From Verrucomicrobiota bacterium (GTDB taxonomy: Bacteria; Verrucomicrobiota; Verrucomicrobiia; Limisphaerales; JAIPKD01), in the NCBI GenBank assembly GCA_021733835.1, contig JAIPKD010000017.1, positions 1 to 47,473 of the forward strand: a stretch of 47,473 nucleotides of DNA, in the 5' to 3' direction. Made by a program: the position numbers and the translations under genes. The notes beneath the pieces were generated by a model that had not been told where the DNA came from, did no database searches, and saw only the letters and a list, made by a program, of their open reading frames with translations. Positions 1 through 6,978 of this stretch are shown one piece after another; position 1 is the stretch's first letter, and every line of letters starts with the position of its first letter.

Positions 1-235
1 GGGTATTTTCATTTACCCCTATCAGGACGAGAAAAAGCCTATATTTGAAGCCGACCGACCAATTACAACCTGATTTTTATGGGAGAAACCAACTAAACGC
101 TCCAAAGTATTCATTGATTTCTTATGCTGATTAGCCAAATCTCTCCTCAAAACCCCTTCATGAATTAGCGCTGGCGGCAGCGCCGTTGGCCAAAAGAGAG
201 ATTGCGGAACAGGACTCAAGGAGTAGAATACTGAC

Positions 236-442
236 ATGACAATTACTGAAAAAATTTTGCAACTGCCTAAAGAAGAGAAGCTTAGAGTCATGGAAGCACT
301 CTGGGAAGATTTGAGCGCGAAGGCTGCTTTTGAGTCGCCCTCGTGGCACGGAGAAAAATTAAGGGAAACCCAAGAGCGTCTGGACCGAGGGCAAGAGGAA
401 GTTGTCAATTGGGAAGAAGCCAAGAATAGGCTCAAAAAATGA
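236..442 (+). CDS. Antitoxin, addiction module component family
   Basis: This is a 68-residue acidic/basic mixed protein starting MTITEKILQLPKEEK and containing VMEALWEDL, which matches the small 'putative addiction module component' family that pairs with RelE/ParE toxins. It would bind and neutralise the toxin encoded next and repress the shared promoter. An AAGGAG-type site lies at about 219-225, ten bases before the ATG. Its stop overlaps the toxin start by four bases (ATGA), so the two are co-translated. Family assignment is from motif recognition. The direct pairing with a ParE-like ORF makes it firm. Confidence 0.85.
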   Translation: MTITEKILQLPKEEKLRVMEALWEDLSAKAAFESPSWHGEKLRETQERLDRGQEEVVNWEEAKNRLKK

Positions 443-735
443 AGGAATTAAGAATTGTTTCGTCCGGGATCGATGACCTCGAAAACGGAAGAGAATTCTA
501 CAATGCCTCAGCAGAAGGTATTGGTGAATATTTTCTAGATTCCTTATTTTCCGATATAGAGTCACTTAGGTTGTACGGTGGAATTCATTCGAAACAATTT
601 GGATTTCACAGAATGTTATCAAGAAAGTTTCCCTTCGCTATCTATTACCTTGTTAAGGGGAATGAAGTTGTCGTCTATCGGGTTTTGGACTGCCGAGAGA
701 ATCCCAGTAAAAGGAAAAAGCAATTGAAGATATAG
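439..735 (+). CDS. RelE/ParE-family toxin
   Basis: This 98-residue protein has the usual length of RelE/ParE toxins. The C-terminal half carries the typical core: a basic stretch, then FPFAIYYLVKGNEVVVYRVL and a final CRENP, as in many ParE-like toxins. It is expected to act in the cytoplasm on gyrase (ParE type) or on ribosome-bound mRNA (RelE type); the sequence alone does not decide which. It overlaps the antitoxin gene by four bases, forming a compact two-gene operon. The location next to an attC-like site suggests carriage on accessory DNA; that is inference. Confidence 0.87.
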   Translation: MKELRIVSSGIDDLENGREFYNASAEGIGEYFLDSLFSDIESLRLYGGIHSKQFGFHRMLSRKFPFAIYYLVKGNEVVVYRVLDCRENPSKRKKQLKI

Positions 736-750
736 GCCAACAAGTCGCTG

Positions 751-1173
751 GTGGTGACAGTCTGGATGAGCTTACCCGGCATCGAACGGTGGGGAGTTGG
801 CATTCACCAGAAGAGCGTCACGCGTTCCTTGGCTGCTTGGGGCGTAGAGGACGCGCGGATTACCAACGACTCGTCAGCTATCCATGCGGCTGAGATGGTC
901 GGGTATATCAGTTCCTACTATGTGCCGGGTCCAGGATACCGCGGCCCGCTGGAAGTTGAGGCTGCGTTGGAGAGGCAGCGTCGCGAGAGCATCGAGCGCA
1001 TTGTTGCATCATTGGAGCGATACACCGGCCTCAATTATGGCACGAACGTGGAGCGATGGACTGAGTGGGCAGAAGAGCGAAAAAGCAGCGAACCAGACGG
1101 TGCAGCGAATCGGAGCCAGCCGATTCGCGCTGAGACAAATCGAACGTCAGTGACGGCTGTCTCCGATCGCTGA
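751..1173 (+). pseudogene. Fragment of a HEAT-repeat-like protein ending in an attC-like site
   Basis: The frame opens with GTG at 751 without a clear ribosome site and begins mid-fold. Residues 95-110 (YTGLNYGTNVERWTEW) resemble the C-terminal motif of HEAT-repeat type proteins common in Verrucomicrobia and Planctomycetes, where a phrase like 'TGxxFGtdxxxWxxW' closes the domain. The N-terminal part of such a protein is absent, so this is probably the tail of a gene truncated just upstream, where the toxin-antitoxin pair ends 15 bases away. The last roughly 28 codons lie inside the palindromic attC-like site and are not expected to be protein-conserved. Function is unknown. Confidence 0.5.
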
Positions 1174-1187
1174 CCTTTACGTTCGGT
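1088..1187 (+). other. attC-like integron recombination site
   Basis: Two nested imperfect inverted repeats span about 100 bases. The outer arms are GCGAAC (1088-1093) and GTTCGG (1181-1186). The inner arms are 1099-1115 and 1161-1175, which pair along almost their whole length but with single unpaired bases on the left arm, near 1102 and 1108. Unpaired (extrahelical) bases in one arm are the hallmark of folded attC sites. The central part carries a further hairpin (GCGAATCGG at 1105-1113 with CCGATTCGC at 1120-1128). In one frame the site encodes a peptide of the form NQTVQRIGASRFALRQ, a tail seen at the ends of many unrelated environmental bacterial ORFs. No integrase gene is in the window. 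The R boxes deviate from the textbook GTTRRRY, so this is attC-like, not proven. Confidence 0.65.
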
Positions 1188-1201
1188 GCTGTAGCACGTT
1201 C

Positions 1202-1441
1202 ATGCATATGGACTACACAAAGAAACAGGGACAGTACTTGGCATTCATCTATTATTACACGAAGCTCAACCGGCGTGCGCCAGCTGAGGCGGATATTCAG
1301 CGATACTTTCAAGTATCGCCGCCGTCGGTTCATCAGATGATTGTGACGCTGGAATGCCAGGGATTGATTTCCAGAGTTCCGGGTCAGGGGCGATCGATTT
1401 CGTTGCGATTGACTAGAGATCAATTACCGGATTTGGAATAA
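1202..1441 (+). CDS. LexA-type winged-helix DNA-binding protein
   Basis: This 79-residue protein consists only of a DNA-binding domain like the N-terminus of LexA: an N-terminal helix (QGQYLAFIYYYTKLNRRAPA), the AEADIQRYFQVSPPSVHQMI helix-turn-helix with the typical SPPSVHQM recognition helix, and a wing region around ISRVPGQGRSISL. The LexA protease domain is absent, so it cannot self-cleave. It may be a stand-alone regulator. Two ATGs (1202 and 1208) are in frame. It starts 15 bases after the attC-like site, the position of a cassette gene, and small LexA-like HTH proteins are frequent passengers of such sites. Target genes are unknown. Confidence 0.75.
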   Translation: MHMDYTKKQGQYLAFIYYYTKLNRRAPAEADIQRYFQVSPPSVHQMIVTLECQGLISRVPGQGRSISLRLTRDQLPDLE

Positions 1442-1770
1442 GACAATAAAGGCATTGATCACCAAAACATGCAGTGGAGGCAATCTTTGACCCGCTTTGC
1501 AGTTGATACATAAAGAATAATCCGATACATATTAAAGTATCGAATCCCCGCTGCCGGTCAGCGGTGCCTTACTTTAGGTGGACGTTTGGATTGGGGTCAC
1601 GTCTTAACATTTAACATTTGGTATTGCATAATTATCTTTAAAAATCAACGGATGGTTTGAATAAACGACCAAGGAATCACTGAGATAAATTAAGCCTACA
1701 TTCCTGATTTAATATGTTAAATGTTGAGACGTGACCATAATATACACAGATCGACACGTTCCGCCGGCTG
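1442..1770. other. Intergenic region with a small inverted-repeat element
   Basis: I see no gene in this stretch. Its second half is the terminal-inverted-repeat element listed at 1595-1736; the first half (1442-1594) shows no recognisable motif. The base composition is clearly more AT-rich than the flanking glycosidase gene. No second attC-like palindrome follows the LexA-like gene. Confidence 0.6.
1595..1736. mobile_element. MITE-like element, complete copy
   Basis: The element is 142 bp with 23-bp terminal inverted repeats: the left arm (1595-1617, starting GGTCACGTCTTAACAT) and the right arm (1714-1736, ending GAGACGTGACC) differ at one position. The AT-rich interior has no ORF. A second, shortened direct copy lies at 4468-4583, beyond the glycosidase gene. 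Short non-coding elements with long terminal repeats present in several copies are mobilised in trans by a transposase; none is in the window, so the partner family is not known. Confidence 0.8.
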
Positions 1771-4404
1771 GTGATGCTGGCGTTTGGCAGAAAGAAATCG
1801 TTTATGGCACGAATCACGGGAACTCTATTGATTGCGCTCAACTTTGTCACACTGGCTAGCGCGGGGGATCTAAGACAGGAATTCATCGAGCCACCTCTGG
1901 AATATGCCACCCGCCCTCTGTGGTTCTGGAACAACACCACTGTCACCAAGGAGGGTGTCGTAAAACAGATGCGGGAGGCCCGCGACCGGTGCGGCTACGG
2001 GGGGTTGGGAATTCTGCCGTTCGGCAAGAACTTCAAACCCACCTACCTCACCGAAGACTACTTCAAGGTCTACGGCGTGGCCCTGGAAACCGCCAAAGAA
2101 CTGGGCATGACCATGTGTCTCTACGACGAGTATGGATTCCCGAGCGGAAGCGCTGGAGCCATCCACGGCGACGGCGTACGGCGGTTTGCGGACAGGCACC
2201 CGGGGCACACAATCAAACGGCTCGACAAATTCGAGCAGAAAGTGAGCGGCCCGGCCGACTGGTCCCAGGAGATCCCCCCGGGTCGCCTGATGAGCGTCGT
2301 GGCCATGAATATGGACAGCAGGGAACGGGTTGACCTGTCGGGCCGGGTCAAGAACGGCCGAGTCGCCTGGCAGGTGCCCGAGGGGACCTGGAAGATTATG
2401 ACCTTTGTTTGCGTGACGGACGGCGATCCCAACGTGGACTACCTGGAACCGGAATCGGTAAAGTGCTTCGTCGAGATGACGCACCAGCAGTATTACAACC
2501 GCTTCAAGGACTACTTCGGCAGCACTATCGACGGTGCATTTTTCGACGAACCGACGATGTATCGAGCCAAAGGCCGGATGTGGACCGGGGCGTTCAACGG
2601 GAAGTTCAAGGAAAAGTACGGCTTCGACCCGGCACCGTACTACCCCGCGTTGTGGTACGACATCGGCCCGGAAACCCAGGCGGCCCGCAATTACCTGTTC
2701 GGGTTCCGGACGGAGCTATATGCGACAGCCTTTCCCAAGGTAATCCAGGATTGGTGCATGAAGCACGGCATCTCAGCCACCGGGCACCAGGATCAAGAAG
2801 AAGTGGTCAACCCGGTCAGCGTGTCCGGCGACCTTATGAAATGCTTCAAATACCTGGACATTCCGGGGGTGGACAAGATCGGCGGCAGGCGGCCTGCCGA
2901 ACGGTTCTACAAAATAATCAGTTCCGCGGCCTACAACTGGGACAAGGCCTTGGTCATGTCGGAAACCTACGGGGCCATGGGCGACATCGGCTGGGACACG
3001 ATTTACCATGTGGCCATGGAGCAGTACACCAAGGGCATCAACCAGCTAATTCCCCACGCTGTCTGGTACGACGATAAACAGGTTAAGTTCAGGCCGGAAC
3101 TTTCCTGGCGGAACAAGAAGTATGCGGACGGACTGCCGCAATATAAAAAATACATGAGCCGGCTGAATCTGATGCTGCAGAATCACGGTCGGCATATCGC
3201 AGACATCGCCGTGCTTTACCCGATAGCCACCCTGCAGGCCGGTCACTATCTGGACGGCAAACTGGGGTCTTACAGGGGTGGCGTAACTATTCCCGAAGCG
3301 GACTATGTGGATATCGGAGAATATTTGGCAACGCAAATCGGCCGTGACTACACCTTCCTGCATCCGGAAGTTCTGGACGAGAAGTGTGCCGTAGACGGGC
3401 ATACGCTTCGAATGAGCAACCCCGTCAATTTCGAAAACTACAAAGTGATGATCGTTCCGGGACACAAGACGATCAACTGGAGCAATCTGAAGAAGATCAA
3501 AGAATTTTATGATAGCGGCGGAAAGGTGATTGCCACCGGGACTTTGCCTTGCAAGTCTGCTGAATTCGGGTACGACGAGGACATCGTAGAAGCGATTGAT
3601 GCCCTGTTCCCCGGGGCACGGAAACATACCTCAAAAGGCGGGACCATCACCGCATCCAGTTCCTGGCCGGGGTACGGCCCAGAGCTGGTTGCCGACGGTT
3701 CCATGGAAACCCGATGGAATGCCCGGGACGGCACTGGGGGGGATCAGTGGCTAGAGATTGATTTCGACAAGGAGAAAACCTTCCAGTGGGTTGAAATCAG
3801 CGAGGTGTTCGACCGGGTGAATTCCTACAGTGTGCAGGTTCTTCAAAACGGCGACTGGGTGGACTGTGCGGGTGGCACGACACTCGGGCACAAGGTGCAT
3901 ACCTTTAAACCGGTCACCTCAACCGCTCTCCGCTTGTATATTCACGGTATCAAATCGGACAGCGCTTCAATTGCCGAATTGCATGTAGGCTCAGGCTCCA
4001 AGAGGAAACCGCTCATCTTCAACCGGAATAAACAAGGCGGCATGACGGCCTTTCTAAGGAGGCCTACGGCAAAAAATCTGCGCGAGACACTTGACCGCAT
4101 GCTCGATGTCTATGATGTGGAATTCGAAGTCGGCAAAGAGCTTCGCTACATCCACAAGGTCATAAACGGAAAGGAAATCTATCTTTTTGCCAATCTGTGC
4201 AAAACAACGATTGACACCTGGGTGGAACTCAGAGGCAAACTGTCCCCGGAATCCTGGGATCCTCATACGGGAGATATTTCAAAGGCTGAGTTTTCGCATG
4301 AGAAAAGGGGGTTGGCCGATGTTACCAAAGTGAAGATCGAGTTGCCGCCGACTCAATCATTATTTATTATCGCCGAACAAACGAATCCATCTGACAAGAA
4401 ATAG
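1771..4404 (+). CDS. GH106-like glycoside hydrolase (alpha-L-rhamnosidase type) with F5/8C domain
   Basis: This secreted 877-residue protein probably removes terminal rhamnose or a related sugar from plant or algal polysaccharide. After a signal peptide (ending near ASA, residue 31) it has the GH106-type start PLWFWNN (residues 49-55), a region GGLGILPFG and the strongly typical YDEYGFPSGSAG (118-129). Residues 623-740 form a discoidin-like (F5/8 type C) carbohydrate-binding domain, with DGSMETRWNARDG. ORF coordinates start at GTG 1771; ATG 1804 (MARITGTLL) gives a cleaner signal peptide and may be the true start. It stands alone, between two copies of a small mobile repeat. The exact substrate cannot be read from the sequence, and GH106-like proteins vary in specificity. 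Confidence 0.8.
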   Translation: MMLAFGRKKSFMARITGTLLIALNFVTLASAGDLRQEFIEPPLEYATRPLWFWNNTTVTKEGVVKQMREARDRCGYGGLGILPFGKNFKPTYLTEDYFKVYGVALETAKELGMTMCLYDEYGFPSGSAGAIHGDGVRRFADRHPGHTIKRLDKFEQKVSGPADWSQEIPPGRLMSVVAMNMDSRERVDLSGRVKNGRVAWQVPEGTWKIMTFVCVTDGDPNVDYLEPESVKCFVEMTHQQYYNRFKDYFGSTIDGAFFDEPTMYRAKGRMWTGAFNGKFKEKYGFDPAPYYPALWYDIGPETQAARNYLFGFRTELYATAFPKVIQDWCMKHGISATGHQDQEEVVNPVSVSGDLMKCFKYLDIPGVDKIGGRRPAERFYKIISSAAYNWDKALVMSETYGAMGDIGWDTIYHVAMEQYTKGINQLIPHAVWYDDKQVKFRPELSWRNKKYADGLPQYKKYMSRLNLMLQNHGRHIADIAVLYPIATLQAGHYLDGKLGSYRGGVTIPEADYVDIGEYLATQIGRDYTFLHPEVLDEKCAVDGHTLRMSNPVNFENYKVMIVPGHKTINWSNLKKIKEFYDSGGKVIATGTLPCKSAEFGYDEDIVEAIDALFPGARKHTSKGGTITASSSWPGYGPELVADGSMETRWNARDGTGGDQWLEIDFDKEKTFQWVEISEVFDRVNSYSVQVLQNGDWVDCAGGTTLGHKVHTFKPVTSTALRLYIHGIKSDSASIAELHVGSGSKRKPLIFNRNKQGGMTAFLRRPTAKNLRETLDRMLDVYDVEFEVGKELRYIHKVINGKEIYLFANLCKTTIDTWVELRGKLSPESWDPHTGDISKAEFSHEKRGLADVTKVKIELPPTQSLFIIAEQTNPSDKK

Positions 4405-4467
4405 CTGCGCCATTTCTTGCAGGTGATTCAAGCGTTCGGCACGGGAGAATCATGGCTTGTGGATTGG

Positions 4468-4583
4468 GGTCACGTCTTAACATTTAACATTTATTATTGC
4501 ATAATTATCTTTAAAAATCAACGGATGGTTTTAATAAAAGACCATTGAATCACTGAGATAAATTAAGCCCACATTCCTGATTT
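4468..4583. mobile_element. MITE-like element, truncated copy
   Basis: This is a direct repeat of the 1595-1736 element. It has the same left 23-bp arm (4468-4490) and nearly identical interior, with scattered substitutions, but similarity stops after CCTGATTT near 4583 and the right inverted repeat is missing. What follows instead is a short segment with a terminator-like hairpin and then a group II intron. The shared flank GGATTGGG just before both copies suggests the repeat unit may extend a few bases further left. Confidence 0.8.
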
Positions 4584-4594
4584 TAAACTAAAAG

Positions 4595-4640
4595 AAACAC
4601 CGAGTGCGGAAGTGAATTTACGGACGGCTCGGTGTTTTTT
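4595..4640 (+). terminator. Rho-independent terminator-like hairpin
   Basis: The stem AAACACCGAG (4595-4604) pairs with CTCGGTGTTT (4629-4638), with a loop of about 24 bases and a run of seven T starting in the right arm and ending at 4640-4641. It lies downstream of the plus-strand glycosidase gene and could end its transcript. Its distance of about 190 bases from the stop, with a mobile repeat in between, suggests it may belong to older sequence displaced by insertions. The large loop weakens the call. Confidence 0.6.
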
Positions 4641-5248
4641 TATCACGGAGTGTACGGAATCATATATTTATTTAACCACGGAACACACGTCGCGACAGGA
4701 AAGCCCGGAGTACCGGGAAACATGGAACCGTATAACATGAAGAAAGGTACACTGATACCCGGCGGGCAATCACTCCCGCCCGGCAGAGGCTGGCCACCAG
4801 CCGGAAACGAACATTGCGTCGTCGTACCGCAAGGGCGGCACGAAGCGTATGGAGTAGGTACTGAAGCCGTGATGATAGAACCTCGAAAATTCGATGATTG
4901 TCAGGGTCCTGCTGATCGTGTTAGGCGGGACAGCACCGGTATGCCTGTTTTGGCTATGGGCATATCGGCCGGATCGGGGTCTGAGAGCAGGGCAGAGGTG
5001 CATGTGGGTATCCCGGGAACCTGTGAGAGCCTGCCGTTTCCTGAAGAGACTCGGAATGGGGTGAAACCGAGTGACCAACATCCCGGCCCGCAATCGAACC
5101 TTCCTCGAACTGCGGGAGCGAACATTGAGAAGGAATCAGGGTGCCGTTGCTCAAGTCTGAGGCAAGAGTGGCGGGAGGAAACGGCAGGCAGTCTTAGTCG
5201 GTTCATAGTAGCGAATGAAAGCAGGGAAACTCTTCTTGGGAGGAGCCT

Positions 5249-6637
5249 GTGAGTAGCCAAGGAACACGACTGAAATATAACAGTGCAACTGGCCGACACG
5301 GGGCGGAGAAACGGCCGCTGACAAGCGTGAGAACGAGGCAGGAGCACATTGCACACATAGCGAGGAAGTATACGGACAGTCCTCTGACCACACTGAGTTA
5401 CCATATGGATATGCTGTGGATGCGAGAAGCATTCGCCGGTTTGCGGAAAGACGCATCTCCCGGAGTAGATGGGACAACGGTGGACGAATATGCGATGGAT
5501 CTTGAGGCCAATCTGGCGGATCTGCTGGAACGGGCCAAGAGCGGTCGATATCGCCCCCCGCCAGTGAAACGGGGATACGTGCCGAAAGGCGAACACGAAT
5601 CGCGCCTTATAGGCATACCAACAACGGAAAACAAAGTGTTGGAAAGAGCCGTGGCGATGCTGTTGGAGCCACTCTATGAATGCGACTTCATGGAGAGTTC
5701 ATACGGTTTTCGCCCGCACCGTTCACCCCATCAGGCATTGGAAGCCCTGCGAGGCAGCCTGAAGGAAATGAAGGGTGGCTGGGTGCTGGATGTTGATATT
5801 CGGAAATTTTTCGACAGCATCCCGCATTGCCAATTGATGGAGATTCTTCGCTTGCGAGTGAAAGACTCAGTCATACTGCGCCTGGCAGCCAAATGGCTGC
5901 GGGCCGGAGTGATGGAAGACGGAGGCATGCGCTTCAGTGACGAAGGCACGCCGCAAGGGGGTGTTGTATCCCCATTGCTTAGCAACATCTACTTGCACCA
6001 TGTGCTGGATGGATGGTTTGAAACGATGATTAAACCTCGGTTGAGAGGGCCGGCCCAACTCATTCGGTTTGCCGATGATTTTGTAATGGTCTTCAAACGC
6101 CTCGACGATGCACAACGGGTATTCGATGTGCTTCCGAAACGGTTTGAGAAATACGGTCTGGCCATTCATCCGGGAAAAACGAAACTGGTGGACTTTCGCC
6201 ATCCTTGGGATAGCGGAAAGAAACCTGATACCTTCACGTTCCTTGGATTTACCCATTACTGGGGGAAGACGAGGAAAGGCGGGTATTCGGTGAAGAAGAA
6301 AACCTCATCGAAGAAAATGCGTCAGAAGTTGAAGGATATGCATCAGTGGTGCAAGAAGAATCGTCACAGACCTCTTGAGTGGCAACACTCAAAGATCTGT
6401 CAGAAACTGTTGGGACATTATGCTTTCTATGGAGTTACCGGGAATTTCGCTTCCATTGCGATCTTCCGCTACAAGGTGCTGTATACCTGGCGATACTGGC
6501 TCAACAGACGATCTCGGAAGAGAGACGGTATGGAATGGGACAGGTTCAGGATGTTGTTGGCCAGCAAGTTCCAGATTCCTCCACCGCGCATTGTCCATGG
6601 CGCTACCGGGTGTATGCAGACAGGCTGGAGCTTTTAG
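5249..6637 (+). CDS. ltrA: Group II intron reverse transcriptase/maturase
   Basis: This 462-residue protein helps splice its host intron and copies it into new DNA sites. It shows RT motifs in order: PGVDGTTVDEYAMD near residue 70, RYRPPPVKRGYVPKGE, the SYGFRPHRSPHQAL motif, DIRKFFDSIPH, the TPQGGVVSPLLSNIYL motif (about 234-249) and the catalytic FADD (274-277; most relatives have YADD). A maturase (X) region follows, including GHYAFYGVTGN and the WLNRRS tail. There is no HNH endonuclease domain at the C-terminus, so it is an En-minus type that probably uses nascent replication-fork DNA. The GTG start is preceded closely by GGGAGGAG (5238-5245). Domain V follows the stop by 17 bases. The ORF is intact. 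Confidence 0.95.
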   Translation: MSSQGTRLKYNSATGRHGAEKRPLTSVRTRQEHIAHIARKYTDSPLTTLSYHMDMLWMREAFAGLRKDASPGVDGTTVDEYAMDLEANLADLLERAKSGRYRPPPVKRGYVPKGEHESRLIGIPTTENKVLERAVAMLLEPLYECDFMESSYGFRPHRSPHQALEALRGSLKEMKGGWVLDVDIRKFFDSIPHCQLMEILRLRVKDSVILRLAAKWLRAGVMEDGGMRFSDEGTPQGGVVSPLLSNIYLHHVLDGWFETMIKPRLRGPAQLIRFADDFVMVFKRLDDAQRVFDVLPKRFEKYGLAIHPGKTKLVDFRHPWDSGKKPDTFTFLGFTHYWGKTRKGGYSVKKKTSSKKMRQKLKDMHQWCKKNRHRPLEWQHSKICQKLLGHYAFYGVTGNFASIAIFRYKVLYTWRYWLNRRSRKRDGMEWDRFRMLLASKFQIPPPRIVHGATGCMQTGWSF

Positions 6638-6653
6638 CATGTGTGTATTTCAA

Positions 6654-6688
6654 GGAACCGGATGCATTAATTGTGCTTGTCCGGGTCT
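6654..6688 (+). ncRNA. Group II intron 1 domain V
   Basis: This 35-base segment starts GGAACCGGATGCATTAATTG and ends CTTGTCCGGGTCT. It folds into the small two-part hairpin typical of group II intron domain V, the catalytic centre that binds the two metal ions. The outer stem pairs GAACCGGA with TCCGGGTC, and the inner stem pairs GC with GC around an AUUAAUU loop. It sits directly before the domain VI hairpin, as required. Confidence 0.75.
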
Positions 6689-6732
6689 GTGGGGGTGCCT
6701 CTCGGGCAACCGGAGGCACTACCCGGAAAAAC

Positions 6733-6978
6733 GTGGATTTTGAATCAGGAAAAAAGGGGTTTCTGATTTGAGGAATAATGTAGTTGCGGGGCAAGAGTTG
6801 TGGGAATCCACCCCAGCTTTTCTGGGGAGGGGAACGGATGTGTGTTTTTCAAAGCCGGTGCAATCACGGAAGGTATGCTCTTTATGAATGAAAGTGTTTG
6901 CAAAGCATTGAAATATTTGTTAAGTGACCCAACAATAAACCAAGTAAGAGAGAAATGTAAAAAACAAGGAGTGTCGAG
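6733..6978. other. Short intergenic stretch after the intron
   Basis: There are two hairpins: AATCAG (6743-6748) with CTGATT (6763-6768), just after the intron, and CCCCAGC/CTGGGG around 6813-6829. No convincing gene is present; a 60-codon frame (6800-6982) reads into the next start and lacks any recognisable feature. AAGGAG at 6965-6970 is the ribosome site of the next gene. Confidence 0.5.

Larger units (their letters stand above)
4691..6732 (+). mobile_element. Group II intron 1, full length with encoded protein
   Basis: The unit has a structured non-coding 5' part (domains I to III, about 4691-5248), an internal maturase ORF, and domains V and VI at 6654-6726. Domain VI is a long stem (GGGGGTGCCTC at 6691-6701 with its partner at 6712-6724) from which A6721 bulges as the likely branch point. 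The ends are estimates. The 3' end is placed at AC 6731-6732. The 5' end is placed at GTCGCG (4691), where a variant of the usual GTGYG is followed by a compact stem-loop (GAAAGCCCGG/CCGGGAAAC). The flanks ACCACGGAACACAC before and GTGGATTTTG after resemble a single interrupted intergenic repeat sequence, which supports these borders. Confidence 0.75.

Noticed and set aside
22-435. Minus-strand frame of 137 codons over the antitoxin
   Set aside because: It overlaps a recognisable antitoxin on the other strand and has no identifiable feature.
4632-5252. A 206-codon open frame before the maturase gene
   Set aside because: It lies in the structured 5' part of the group II intron; composition and rich hairpins fit intron domains I-III, and the translation resembles no protein.
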